A stretch of 64,000 nucleotides of DNA, from positions 213,181 through 277,180 of the forward strand of contig NZ_KN214135.1 of NCBI RefSeq assembly GCF_000763055.1, written 5' to 3'. Under the pieces are notes generated by a model. That model made no database searches, was not told the origin of the DNA, and saw only the letters and a program-made list of their open reading frames with translations. Below are positions 7,911 to 16,917 of this stretch, in pieces. Numbering within the stretch: position 1 is the first letter of the stretch; every line of letters begins with the position of its first letter. Position numbers and translations under genes: made by a program. Origin of the DNA: Collinsella sp. 4_8_47FAA. Lineage in GTDB: Bacteria; Actinomycetota; Coriobacteriia; Coriobacteriales; Coriobacteriaceae.

Positions 7911-9329
7911 ATGGCCTACGACGCCAAGAAAATCTATTACCGCTTCGATGACCACTTGAGCCGCCTGGTTCTGGATTACGAAGCAAGCCGCCAGATTTCG
8001 CCCGAGAGCGAAAGCCTCTACCACGGCCTGCCGACCGACCCTTATGACGAGGGCCTGTTTGTCGAGCACAATGTCAAGCGCGGCCTGCGCAATGCCGACG
8101 GCTCGGGCGTGGTCGCGGGCCTCACTCGCATCTCGGATGTGCACGGCTACAACAAGGTCGACGGAAAGGTCGTGCCCGATCAGGGCAAGCTCACGCTTCG
8201 CGGCTACAGCATCGAGGATCTGGTCAACAATGCCCAGGCCGAGAATCGCTACGGCTACGAGGAAGTCGCCTATCTGCTTATCACGGGTTCGCTGCCCAAC
8301 AAGGAAGAGCTCGACGGCTTCTGCGAGCGCCTAGGTGCCTTTAGACATCTGAGCGACGAGTACGTCAAAGAGTTCCCCATGACCACGGTGTCGTCGAGCA
8401 TCATGAACGTGCTCCAGCGCGCCGTGCTGCTGCTCTACGCCTTCGATGCCGAACCAGACGTGATCACGCCCGAGCACGAAATCGACGTCGCCATTTCCAT
8501 GCTCGCACGTCTCCCGCGCATTGCCACCTTCGCACACATGGCCTCGGTCGCCAAGCTTCGCGGCTCCGAGGTTCACGTGCCGCACCCTACGCCCGGTCTC
8601 TCCACCGCCGAGACCATCCTACAGGTCCTGCGCGGCGGCATGGCATTCACCCGCGATGAGGCGATGCTGCTCGACGTTATGCTCATGCTGCATGCCGAGC
8701 ACGGCGGCGGCAACAACTCCACCTTCGCTTGCCGCGTGCTGTCGTCTTCGGCCACCGACCCGTATTCCGCCTACGCCGCGGCTATCGGCTCGCTCAAGGG
8801 CCCGCGCCACGGCGGTGCCAATGCCAAGGTCGTGTCTATGCACGAGGACATCCGTGCGCATGTCTCCAATTGGGAGGACGAGGACGAGGTTGCGGCCTAC
8901 CTGGGCAAGATTCTCGACAAGCAGGCCTTCGACGGCACGGGTCTCATCTACGGTATGGGCCACGCCGTCTACACCCTGAGCGACCCGCGCGCCGAGGTCT
9001 GCCGCCACTACGCACGTTCGCTCGCTGCCAAGAAAGATCTGGGCGAGGAATTCGCTCTGATCGAGCGCATCGAGCGCCTGGCACCGCAGGTGATGCGCGA
9101 CCACGGCATGACCAAGCCCATCTGCGCCAACATCGACCTGTACACGGGCTTTATCTACAAGATGCTCGGCGTGCCCGAGACGCTCTTTACGCCGTTGTTC
9201 GCCGTCGCCCGCATGGCCGGCTGGTCGGCACACCGCATGGAAGAGCTCTTCTGCGCGCACCGTATTATTCGCCCGGCCTATCGTCCGGTGATCGAGCCGC
9301 TGGAGTACAAGCCGCTCGCCGACCGCTAG
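7911..9329 (+). CDS. gltA: Citrate synthase
   Basis: 472 residues. Condenses oxaloacetate and acetyl-CoA. The family's catalytic set is visible: HAEHGGGNNS (His near residue 264), GMGHAVY (His near 351) and NIDLYTG (Asp near 408). The fold is intact from the N-terminal small helices (GLRNADGSGVVAGLTRI) to the C-terminal ARMAGWSAHRMEEL. The length and extended N-terminus fit the long citrate/2-methylcitrate synthases of anaerobic Firmicutes and Coriobacteriia. No other TCA gene is near, so it probably serves a partial oxidative branch to glutamate. It is preceded by GGAGAGGAGCGCGC. Citrate and methylcitrate specificity cannot be separated by eye. Confidence 0.92.
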   Translation: MAYDAKKIYYRFDDHLSRLVLDYEASRQISPESESLYHGLPTDPYDEGLFVEHNVKRGLRNADGSGVVAGLTRISDVHGYNKVDGKVVPDQGKLTLRGYSIEDLVNNAQAENRYGYEEVAYLLITGSLPNKEELDGFCERLGAFRHLSDEYVKEFPMTTVSSSIMNVLQRAVLLLYAFDAEPDVITPEHEIDVAISMLARLPRIATFAHMASVAKLRGSEVHVPHPTPGLSTAETILQVLRGGMAFTRDEAMLLDVMLMLHAEHGGGNNSTFACRVLSSSATDPYSAYAAAIGSLKGPRHGGANAKVVSMHEDIRAHVSNWEDEDEVAAYLGKILDKQAFDGTGLIYGMGHAVYTLSDPRAEVCRHYARSLAAKKDLGEEFALIERIERLAPQVMRDHGMTKPICANIDLYTGFIYKMLGVPETLFTPLFAVARMAGWSAHRMEELFCAHRIIRPAYRPVIEPLEYKPLADR

Positions 9330-9416
9330 GACGCGGACCGTTATAGAACTCGAGCGTGGCCAGAGCATCACCGCCCTCGGCCACGCTTTTTATACCAGCA
9401 GAAAGGGCTGCATCAA

Positions 9417-10259
9417 ATGATTGTTTTTTCCGATATGGACGGAACGCTGTTGACGAGCGATAAGCAGATGAGCGATGCCACCTGGGCGATGCTCGACGAG
9501 CTCGCTCGACGCGGAATTGAATTTGTGCCCTGCACGGGACGTCCGCTGTCGGGCATCTTTGAGCCCATCCTCGCCCATCCCGCCGTGCACTATGCCGTCT
9601 GCGCCAATGGCGCCAGCGTCTGGCAGCTCGACGAAGATGTGCCTACCGATGCCTCACGCGCCACACGTATCTTGAGCCGACCGCTCGACCGTGGCATCGC
9701 CCATCGCATCCATCGCATCGCCGCCGGCCACGATGTGACCTTCGATATCTTCGCCGACGGCCAGTGCTTCCTCCCCCGCTCGCTCTACACGCGCCTGGAC
9801 GAATTCTGCGGCGGCGACCCCCACATCGCGGCTTCGCTCAAGCGCACACGAACACCGATCGACATGGATATCGACAGCAAGATCGACGAGGTCGAGACGC
9901 TCGAACGCATCGCCATGTACTGGCACGACCCGGCCGATCGCGACGCCATCGCGTTGGAGCTCGACACGCTCGGAGGCATTGAGGTCACGCGTTCGTACGC
10001 CATGAATATCGAGGTCATGGGCGAGGGCGCCACCAAGGGAACGGCCCTCACGTGGCTATGCGAGCACCTGGGCGAGCGTCTCGCCGACGCTTGGGCGTTC
10101 GGCGACAACATCAACGACATCCCCATGCTGCAGGCAGCGGGCCACGGCATGGCCATGATCAACGGCGAACCCGAGGACCGCGAGGCCGCCGACGCCATCA
10201 CCGAATACGACAACGACCACGACGGCGTCGCCCGGACCATCATGGCCGGCCTCGCCTAG
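9417..10259 (+). CDS. HAD-superfamily phosphatase, Cof type
   Basis: 280 residues. HAD motif I is FSDMDGTLLTSD (nucleophile Asp at residue 6), motif II lies in VPCTGRPL, and motif IV is AFGDNINDIPML near residues 223-234. A C2-type cap of about 100 residues sits between motifs II and III. This is the Cof/YbiV group, which dephosphorylates sugar phosphates, FMN or pyridoxal phosphate with broad specificity. It is convergent with a second Cof-type gene on the opposite strand. The exact substrate cannot be read from sequence. Confidence 0.9.
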   Translation: MIVFSDMDGTLLTSDKQMSDATWAMLDELARRGIEFVPCTGRPLSGIFEPILAHPAVHYAVCANGASVWQLDEDVPTDASRATRILSRPLDRGIAHRIHRIAAGHDVTFDIFADGQCFLPRSLYTRLDEFCGGDPHIAASLKRTRTPIDMDIDSKIDEVETLERIAMYWHDPADRDAIALELDTLGGIEVTRSYAMNIEVMGEGATKGTALTWLCEHLGERLADAWAFGDNINDIPMLQAAGHGMAMINGEPEDREAADAITEYDNDHDGVARTIMAGLA

Positions 10260-10288
10260 CAGCAGCAACCCGGCAGGGTAGCTAATTT

Positions 10289-10326
10289 GGGGACACTCTT
10301 CGCGGGGCGCCGCAAGGACTGTCCCC
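10289..10326. repeat. GGGGACA palindrome between convergent genes
   Basis: GGGGACA (10289-10295) pairs with TGTCCCC (10320-10326), with an inner GC-rich stem (GCGGGGC/GCCGC). There is no T-tract. It belongs to the GGGGAC-cored short repeats scattered through the window. GGGGACACTCTT here recurs inverted at 11294-11305, so the two copies flank the HAD gene at 10337-11131. Confidence 0.55.
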
Positions 10327-10336
10327 ATCTGCCGGA

Positions 10337-11131
10337 TTAAGCGAGACTCTCCATCACGCGACGGAGCTCCTGCTGAACGGCGTGGTCGCGGTTGCAGCCT
10401 ACGACGCGATCGGCAACCGCTTTGAGCGCGGGGCGCGCGTTTTCCATTGCGCAGCCCGTGCCGACAAAGCGAATGATCTCGTAGTCGTTCATCGAGTCGC
10501 CAAACGCCATGACCTCGTCGCGTCCAATGCCGTAGTGTTCCGCGAGCTGCGCGATGCCCGAGGCCTTCGACACACCGGGCTGCATGGCATCGATCCACGC
10601 GTTGCCCGAAGGCGCAAAAGTAAAGAGCTGACCAAGTTCGCGCTGTAGCACGTAGGCGCTGTCCATAACGACACCGTCATCGCAAAAGATACTCGCCTTG
10701 ATGATATTTACGCTGGGATCGGGCAGCTCCCAAATACGCTCGGCATTGGGAAGGTCCTTATCGACCTCACGCACGAACTTGCACTCGTCATCGAGCAGGA
10801 AGGACTTGGTTCGGTCAAAAAGCGCAAGATGCAGATTGGGAAACGTCGCGACTGCTTGGGCGAGCTTTCGAATCGCCAGGTGCGAATACACCTCACGGTC
10901 TACCATTTTGCCGTCGGCGTAGACCTGGGCACCGTTAGCGGCGACAAAGTCCATCTTGTCGCGAACGGGCGCAAAGAACTCGCACAGGCGATCGTAGCGG
11001 CGACCTGACGATGCGGCGAAATGCACGCCATGCTCGTGTAGCGCCAGAATCAGTTCGTAGGTCTCGGGAGGTACCTGGCCGTTTTCGTCAAGCAGTGTGC
11101 CGTCCATATCGGATGCAATCAGTTTAAACAT
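10337..11131 (-). CDS. HAD-superfamily phosphatase, Cof type (second copy)
   Basis: 264 residues. Motif I ASDMDGTLLDENG (nucleophile Asp8), motif II AASSGRRYDR, motif III Lys in the TKSFLLDDE to SKASGIAQL stretch, and motif IV AFGDSMNDYEI. It is a C2-cap Cof-type phosphatase, paralogous to the convergent gene at 9417 but clearly diverged. The ATG is preceded by AAGGGAGC, which lies in the right arm of a long leader hairpin (11137-11198), so its translation may be controlled by that structure. Substrate not determinable. Confidence 0.9.
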   Translation of the reverse strand: MFKLIASDMDGTLLDENGQVPPETYELILALHEHGVHFAASSGRRYDRLCEFFAPVRDKMDFVAANGAQVYADGKMVDREVYSHLAIRKLAQAVATFPNLHLALFDRTKSFLLDDECKFVREVDKDLPNAERIWELPDPSVNIIKASIFCDDGVVMDSAYVLQRELGQLFTFAPSGNAWIDAMQPGVSKASGIAQLAEHYGIGRDEVMAFGDSMNDYEIIRFVGTGCAMENARPALKAVADRVVGCNRDHAVQQELRRVMESLA

Positions 11132-11136
11132 GGAAA

Positions 11137-11198
11137 AGCTCCCTTCGGGCTTGTTGGAATCGAACGTGTATCCAATTCCAACGTACCCAAAGGGAGCT
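11137..11198 (-). promoter_or_regulatory. Leader hairpin sequestering the ribosome-binding site
   Basis: In the minus-strand leader of the HAD gene, AGCTCCCTT pairs with AAGGGAGCT, and an inner stem pairs TTGGAAT with ATTCCAA. The distal arm AAGGGAGCT is the Shine-Dalgarno sequence of the downstream ATG at 11131, followed by TTTT. The structure could block translation or act as an attenuator. It fits no riboswitch class I recognise. Confidence 0.5.
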
Positions 11199-11310
11199 CA
11201 GGTAAGACTCCGCGGGCGCAAACGTTACAAGGACCTAGCAAATAGCTCACACATGCCAGAGGTCCTACGGTCGCGGCGTCAGGCAGCCCGCCAAAGAGTG
11301 TCCCCGATGA

Positions 11311-13131
11311 CTAGTCGGCGTAGGTGAAGGTCGTGACGTCGAACATGCCCTCGGGGCGGATGCGGAGCGTCGGGATAACCGGCAGGGGCAGGAAGATGAT
11401 GCCCATGATGGGGTCGAGCGGCGGCTCGATGCCCATGGCGCGCGCCTTGACCATAAAGTCGTCGTGCTGCGCGGCGACATCCTCGGCCGTGCCTTCGCTC
11501 ATCAGACCGCCGAGCGCCAGCGGAATGCGCGCCACGACCTCGCCGTTGCGCACCAGCACGTGACCACCCTGGCCCACAGCCTCAACAGCAGCCATCATAT
11601 CGGCGGCATTGTCGCCCACCACGCATACGTTGTGCGAGTCGTGTCCGATTGTGGAGGCAATGGCGCCACCGGTGATGGTGAAGCCGCGCACCCAGCCGCG
11701 ACCGATGTGCTTGCCGACAAGACCCAGGCCCGCAGGGCCATCACCGTCGGCGCCCTCGGCCTGCAGCGACACACCGCGGCCGTGGCGCTCGATCAGCATA
11801 ATGCGGCGCAGGTCCTCGGCGCTCTCGGGGCGAGCCATACCCGTGATGGCCTTACCCGGCACCACGTCGATCACGGCCTCGCCCGGCTTAAAGGCATAGT
11901 CGAACACGTCGAGCGATAGCTTCGGCAGCTTAACGGAAGCACGCAGCTCATCGGCAAGGGCCGCAACCTCGGCCATCTCGGGTGCAATCTCGCCCACAAA
12001 GGTGCCATCCTGCGCCACCAGGGCACCGGCGGCATAAACACGATGCGGAGCCTTGACAAACGTCAGGTCATCGAGCAACAGCAGGTCGGCGCGCTTGCCC
12101 GGGGCGATTGCGCCGCGGAGCTCGTGCGGGTCGCGGCAGCCGTGGTCCAGGCCAAATGCCTCGGCCGTGGACAGGGACGCCATAGAGATGGCAACCACGG
12201 GGTCAATACCGGCCTCGATAGCCACGCGGCAGGCATTGTCAATCATACCGGTCGAAAGCGCATCGGAGGGAGCGCGGTCGTCGGTCGCAAAGCAGCAGCG
12301 GCGGGCACGGGCAGGATTCTCCAGCAGCATCGGAGACAGGTTGGCCAGGTCATGGCTGCACGTGCCTTCGCGCAGCATCACGTACATGCCGCGAGACAGC
12401 TTGTCGAGCGCCTCCTCGGGAATCGTCGACTCGTGGTCGGCGATAATACCTGCTGCGGCATAGGCGTTGAGGTCCTTACCGGCAACGAGCGGCGCGTGGC
12501 CGTCAACCTGCTTGGACGGCGTCTGGTTGGCAGCATCGATGCGAGCGCAGGTCTCGGGGTCGGCCATAAAGACGCCCGGCAGGTTCATCATTTCGCCCAG
12601 ACCAAAGACATCGCCTGGATGCTCGGCAAAAAACGCCTGCATATCGGCAGCCGAAATAACGGCACCGGCCTGCTCGTCGGGCAGCGCGGGCACGCACGAA
12701 GGCATCATGTATTTGATGGAGATGGGTGCGCGGCGGCCGTCCTCAATCATAAAGCGCAAGCCGTCGAGACCGGCAACATTGGCAATCTCGTGGCTGTCGG
12801 CAATGGCGGTGGTAGTACCGCGCGTCGCGGCCATGCGAGCATACTCGGCGGGACGGATGTTCGAAGACTCGATATGCAGATGACCGTCAATAAAACCGGG
12901 AGCGAGATAGCGACCCTGGCAGTCGATAACCTCGGCAGCCTCGTAGGTACCGGAGGCATCGTCGCGACCGATGTAGAGCACGCCGACGATCACACCGTCC
13001 TTGACGGCAACGCTACCGGGCGCCACACGCTGGCCATACACGTCGACAATCTGCGCATTGGCAAACAGCGTGTCGACGGGCACGCGGCCCTCGGCGGCCT
13101 CGATCACAGACCTCATGACCTCAACGGACAT
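11311..13131 (-). CDS. ade: Adenine deaminase
   Basis: 606 residues from the ATG at 13131, which has AGGAG 6-7 bases upstream; a longer open frame upstream lacks signals. Converts adenine to hypoxanthine and ammonia (Ade family, not the eukaryote-like adenosine deaminase). Metal-binding amidohydrolase motif PGFIDGHLHIESS, metal-ligand region VDGHAPLVAGKDLNAY, TDDRAPSD, and the family-specific C-terminal domain with TIGHDSHNVCVVG are all present, and length matches (about 570-610). The gene stands alone between terminator-like palindromes. Functionally it can feed hypoxanthine into the xanthine/urate catabolic genes at 32-58 kb. Confidence 0.95.
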   Translation of the reverse strand: MSVEVMRSVIEAAEGRVPVDTLFANAQIVDVYGQRVAPGSVAVKDGVIVGVLYIGRDDASGTYEAAEVIDCQGRYLAPGFIDGHLHIESSNIRPAEYARMAATRGTTTAIADSHEIANVAGLDGLRFMIEDGRRAPISIKYMMPSCVPALPDEQAGAVISAADMQAFFAEHPGDVFGLGEMMNLPGVFMADPETCARIDAANQTPSKQVDGHAPLVAGKDLNAYAAAGIIADHESTIPEEALDKLSRGMYVMLREGTCSHDLANLSPMLLENPARARRCCFATDDRAPSDALSTGMIDNACRVAIEAGIDPVVAISMASLSTAEAFGLDHGCRDPHELRGAIAPGKRADLLLLDDLTFVKAPHRVYAAGALVAQDGTFVGEIAPEMAEVAALADELRASVKLPKLSLDVFDYAFKPGEAVIDVVPGKAITGMARPESAEDLRRIMLIERHGRGVSLQAEGADGDGPAGLGLVGKHIGRGWVRGFTITGGAIASTIGHDSHNVCVVGDNAADMMAAVEAVGQGGHVLVRNGEVVARIPLALGGLMSEGTAEDVAAQHDDFMVKARAMGIEPPLDPIMGIIFLPLPVIPTLRIRPEGMFDVTTFTYAD

Positions 13132-13347
13132 ACATACTCCTTTAACCGTAGAAAACAGCTGCGGAGCGGACAGGCCTTCACCGCAGCAAGCTAATAGCCA
13201 TTGTATGCCCAAACGATGGGTCAACAATACGCCTCTCCGCTTAACGGCACACGCCGCATGGCGCAATGGGGACAGGTTGCTTTACACCAAAAAGAAACGT
13301 CCCTAAGCGCCAACCAGGACAACGCCGTAGGTGGAGGACGGACAGCG

Positions 13348-13448
13348 AGCGGACTCCAGAGCGAACAAATTGGCATGAAAAGAGGACGGCATAGACCTTC
13401 TGGTCATGCCGTCCTCTTTGAATGACAAGTTGTCGCTCTGGAGCCCGC
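13348..13448. repeat. 100-bp nested palindrome between ade and tyrS
   Basis: The outer arms (GGACTCCAGAGCGA near 13351 and TCGCTCTGGAGCCC near 13433) and a perfect inner stem (AAAGAGGACGGCAT 13379-13392 against ATGCCGTCCTCTTT 13406-13419) form one long imperfect hairpin. The inner stem could terminate transcription. It fills most of the 357-bp gap between ade and tyrS; the rest holds a GGGGACAGG repeat at about 13267 and the tyrS hairpin. Confidence 0.6.
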
Positions 13449-13461
13449 GCAGCGTCGAGTC

Positions 13462-13489
13462 GTTACGCGGTTTGGTAAAACCGCGTAAC
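13462..13489 (-). terminator. Hairpin at tyrS 3' end
   Basis: GTTACGCGGTTT (13462-13473) pairs with AAACCGCGTAAC (13478-13489) around a 4-base loop, overlapping the tyrS stop codon. There is no long T-tract, so it may act as a processing or stabilising stem rather than a strong terminator. Confidence 0.5.
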
Positions 13490-14700
13490 TAAACCAACTT
13501 GAAGCCCTTGCGCTTGCCCACGGAGAGGGTGTCGCCCAGCTTGAGGGCGCTGGGATCGATGTTATAGCTCTTGGGAGCCACGGCCTTGCCGTTGATCTTG
13601 ACGCCACCGCCGTCGATATCGCGACGAGCCTGGCCGGCGCTTGCCGAAAGACCCAAGTCCTTGAGCAGGCCGGCGAGGTAGATCTGGCCCTCGTCGTTGA
13701 CGGTCAGCTCAACGTGCTTCTCGGGGAAGTCGGCGAGCTGGCCCTCCTTGAACACGCGGTCGAACTCGGCCTGAGCCTCGTCGCCGGCGCCGGCGCCGTG
13801 GTAGGTGTCGCACAGGTCGCGACCCAGAGCGCGCTTGAGCTCGTAGGGATCGGCAGAGCCGTCGGCCAGAGCAGCGTCGATCTTGTCGACCTCGGCCGGG
13901 GTGAGCGAGCTGGCCAGACGATAGTACTTGCCGATCATCTCATCGGGGATGGACATAGTCTTGCCGAACATATCCTTGGGCGCGTCGGTCAGGCCGATGT
14001 AGTTGCCATAGGACTTGGACATCTTGCGCACGCCATCGGTGCCCTCGAGCAGCGGCATGGTGAGCGCGATCTGCGGCTCCATGCCCATCTTCTCCATGAG
14101 CTCGCGGCCGGCGAGCAGGTTGAAGAGCTGGTCGGTGCCGCCCATCTCCACGTCGGCCTTGATCTGAACGGAGTCGAAGGCCTGCATCACGGGGTACAGG
14201 AACTCGTGCAGGGCGATCGGCGTCTGAGACTGGTAGCGCTTAGTAAAGTCGTCGCGCTCAAGGATGCGGGCGACGGTGAACTTGGAGCATACCTGCAGCA
14301 GGCCGGCCAGGTCCATCGAAAGAATCCAGTCGCCGTTGTGCACGATGGTGGTCTTCTCGGGATCCAGGATCTTCATGGCCTGGCTCACATAGGTCTCGGC
14401 ATTGGCCTCGATCTGCTCCTGCGAAAGCTGCGGACGGGTGGAATTCTTGCCCGAAGGGTCGCCGATCAGCGCGGTGCCGTTGCCGATGATGAGGGTGACG
14501 TTGTGGCCCAGGTCCTGGAACTGACGCATCTTGCGCAGGGGCACGGCGTGGCCCAGGTGCAGGTCGGGGCTGGTGGGGTCGACGCCGAGCTTGATGTTGA
14601 GGGGCTCGCCCTTCTCAAGCTTCTTGCGAAGGTCGGCCTCGGGGACGATCTGCGCGGCGCCCGAGGTGATGATACGCATTTGCTCGTCAACAGACAGCAT
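13489..14700 (-). CDS. tyrS: Tyrosyl-tRNA synthetase
   Basis: 403 residues. Class I aminoacyl-tRNA synthetase charging tRNA-Tyr. The HIGH motif is HLGH at residues 48-51 and the KMSKS motif is KMSKS near residue 235. A C-terminal S4 RNA-binding domain (SASAGQARRDIDGGGVKI) is present. Start ATG at 14700 with AGGAGGATACCCA upstream. The sequence with HLGH and LGVDPTSPDLHLG is of the TyrZ-like type. The gene is monocistronic, ending in a hairpin; no T-box leader is evident in the short upstream gap. Confidence 0.97.
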   Translation of the reverse strand: MLSVDEQMRIITSGAAQIVPEADLRKKLEKGEPLNIKLGVDPTSPDLHLGHAVPLRKMRQFQDLGHNVTLIIGNGTALIGDPSGKNSTRPQLSQEQIEANAETYVSQAMKILDPEKTTIVHNGDWILSMDLAGLLQVCSKFTVARILERDDFTKRYQSQTPIALHEFLYPVMQAFDSVQIKADVEMGGTDQLFNLLAGRELMEKMGMEPQIALTMPLLEGTDGVRKMSKSYGNYIGLTDAPKDMFGKTMSIPDEMIGKYYRLASSLTPAEVDKIDAALADGSADPYELKRALGRDLCDTYHGAGAGDEAQAEFDRVFKEGQLADFPEKHVELTVNDEGQIYLAGLLKDLGLSASAGQARRDIDGGGVKINGKAVAPKSYNIDPSALKLGDTLSVGKRKGFKLV

Positions 14701-14796
14701 TGGGTATCCTCCTTTTGCTATAGCACCCTCGCCGAAAACGGCGGTGCTGGAAGTCCATAAACTCTCTTATGATAACAAACTGACGAGACGCGGCAC

Positions 14797-16755
14797 CTAC
14801 GACAGGAAAATCCTCGTCCTGCCGCATGCGTCAATGGCAACTGGCAGGCGCGTGCCGTCGCGCTCGACCAAATATCGTGTTTGCCGACGACGCAAGCAGT
14901 CGCGGCAACGGACCTGTCCCGTCGCATCGGTGGCGCAGACGCCCTCGGCGGTCAGCAGGCAGTGCTCGCACACCATAAGCTCGGGACGGTCGGCGTCGAC
15001 CGGACCCAAGACGCCGGGTTCAGCAGCCAGTTCGGCAATACGCTCCGCATCATTGCCGAGCAACTCGGCCGGCAAGTACACCCGCCCCGCACCGAGTCCG
15101 CGTAGCCAGGTAAGCGTGGCCCGATTCGCGCAGAACACCGGCGCCGCCACGTCAAACGTCACGCCCAGCTCGCGAGCGATCACCACCTGCCCCAGGTTGC
15201 GGCAGACGACGCGCCCGGCACGCTGCATCAGTGAGCGGGTCCGGTCAGCGTCACCCGTGCGGCACACCTCGTCAAGCACCACAACGGCGTCGGACAAATC
15301 GAGTTCTCCACGCGGGTCGGCATCCATCAGCTGCCAAGCAAAAACCATGCGAGTGGGAACCGCGCACTCCACCAACTCCGTCGACGCACCGCCATCCACC
15401 GCAACGCCCTCAAAGGGCAGCACCTCAACGGCACGCGCAACGGGCGCAATCGCATCCGCCTCGGCCCGCATGCGCCCCAACACCGCCGCCGTCTGATCCA
15501 ACACGCCGGCGCTGCGAATCAGGTACACCTCGCAGCCCGCGTCCACCTTACGCTTGCAATGCACGACGACGCGCTTCCCCGCTGCGGCATCCACCGGGCA
15601 GGGCACCTGCGGCCAGCGCTTGGGCACATCGGGACGCGCGTCGACACCCGGATAGAACCGAATCTCGAGCGTGTCACCCGCCGGCACGGCGGCGTCGAGC
15701 TCAACGGTCACCTCTTCGTGGCCCACAGCGACCAAACGCCCCACGCGCACGCCCTGGTTAATTGCGCGCTCAAAGCTCATCAGCTCGGCACCCGAACGCC
15801 CTCGCAGGTACGCATCGGTAAACCCACGGTTAAACGACCTTCCCAGCTCGCGTTCAAGCTCTTCCACGGCACCGGGGTCCCACGCGCCGTCGCGCAGCAT
15901 ATCGAGTGCCCGGCGCCACACCCGCACCACGTTGAATACGTAATCGGGGTTCTTCATGCGCCCCTCGATCTTGAGCGACGCCACGCCGGCATCTACAAGC
16001 TCGGGCAGATGCGCAATACCCAGATAGTCACGCGGGCACAGCAGGCGATCTCCCTCGACGGCGACAACGCTCTGCCCCGCCTCGTCCACCAGGTCGTACG
16101 CCAGACGGCACGGCTGCGTGCAGTCGCCGCGCATCGCCGAGCGTCCACGCCGCAGGGCCGAGAACTCGCACGCCCCCGAATAACCGATGCAAATCGCACC
16201 GTGGCAGAATACCTCGATGGGCACGCCCGTGGCACATAGCGCCGCAATCTCGTCGACCGTCAGCTCGCGCGCCGTCGTCACGCGCTCGACCCCCAGCTCA
16301 TCGGCGGCAAGCCGCACGGCGCCTTCGCTATGAACGCCCGCCTGCGTGGACAGGTGAATCTCGACCCCGGGAATCGCCGCGCTCAGCGCGCAGGCCAACC
16401 CGGCATCGGCCACAATCAGAGCATCGGCGCCCAGCTCCAGTGCATGAGCTCCCAGCGCCACCGCATCGGACAGCTCATCGTCAAACACGAACACGTTGAG
16501 CGTCACGTACACGCGCACGCCATGGGCATGCGCCACGGCGCAGCCGCGCGCAAACTCGTCATCCGTAAAGCCATGCGCGCTCACGCGGGCGTTAAAGCCG
16601 CCCAACCCCGCGTAGATGGCATCGGCGCCCGCGGCGATGGCCGCAAGCATCTGGTCGAGCCCGCCCGCCGGCGCCAGCAGCTCGGGCAGCGCCGCACCGG
16701 CAGCATCCAATCCAGTCTCGTATTGTCCGCTCGGCCCCATCGCCCGAATCGCCAT
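14797..16755 (-). CDS. Peptidase U32 family protein (first copy)
   Basis: 652 residues from the ATG at 16755, preceded by AAGGAG at 7 bases; an ATG at 16782 lacks a site. The N-terminal U32 domain has LLAPAGGLDQMLAAI and the U32 signature VFCHGAICIGYSGACEFS followed by RGDCTQPCR. Four Cys near the end (CEHCLLTAEG...CRDCLRRR) suggest a metal or Fe-S site. U32 members once annotated as collagenases include tRNA and rRNA hydroxylation factors (TrhP, RlhA) and ubiquinone O2-independent hydroxylases; this one is more likely an RNA-modification factor than a protease. A longer paralogue is encoded at 60421. Confidence 0.85.
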   Translation of the reverse strand: MAIRAMGPSGQYETGLDAAGAALPELLAPAGGLDQMLAAIAAGADAIYAGLGGFNARVSAHGFTDDEFARGCAVAHAHGVRVYVTLNVFVFDDELSDAVALGAHALELGADALIVADAGLACALSAAIPGVEIHLSTQAGVHSEGAVRLAADELGVERVTTARELTVDEIAALCATGVPIEVFCHGAICIGYSGACEFSALRRGRSAMRGDCTQPCRLAYDLVDEAGQSVVAVEGDRLLCPRDYLGIAHLPELVDAGVASLKIEGRMKNPDYVFNVVRVWRRALDMLRDGAWDPGAVEELERELGRSFNRGFTDAYLRGRSGAELMSFERAINQGVRVGRLVAVGHEEVTVELDAAVPAGDTLEIRFYPGVDARPDVPKRWPQVPCPVDAAAGKRVVVHCKRKVDAGCEVYLIRSAGVLDQTAAVLGRMRAEADAIAPVARAVEVLPFEGVAVDGGASTELVECAVPTRMVFAWQLMDADPRGELDLSDAVVVLDEVCRTGDADRTRSLMQRAGRVVCRNLGQVVIARELGVTFDVAAPVFCANRATLTWLRGLGAGRVYLPAELLGNDAERIAELAAEPGVLGPVDADRPELMVCEHCLLTAEGVCATDATGQVRCRDCLRRRQTRYLVERDGTRLPVAIDACGRTRIFLS

Positions 16756-16917
16756 CGGCAAACTCCTTACCAAGGTATGCATTCACTCTGAAAAATGCCG
16801 TCTTCCAGCATACACGAGGCCTCGCGCGCCCCGTTTGGTTTATCGTGTAATAACTTATGTCCATCCTGCCTCGACGGCACATCCACCGTCCGGCACGACA
16901 TACCTGGAGGTCAATAT

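Noticed and set aside
9417..11131. Tandem duplication of one HAD gene
   Set aside because: The two are convergent and diverged beyond a recent duplication; both are simply Cof-type family members.
13462..13489. tRNA gene near the tyrS end
   Set aside because: The stem-loop is a single hairpin; no cloverleaf, no T-loop consensus.
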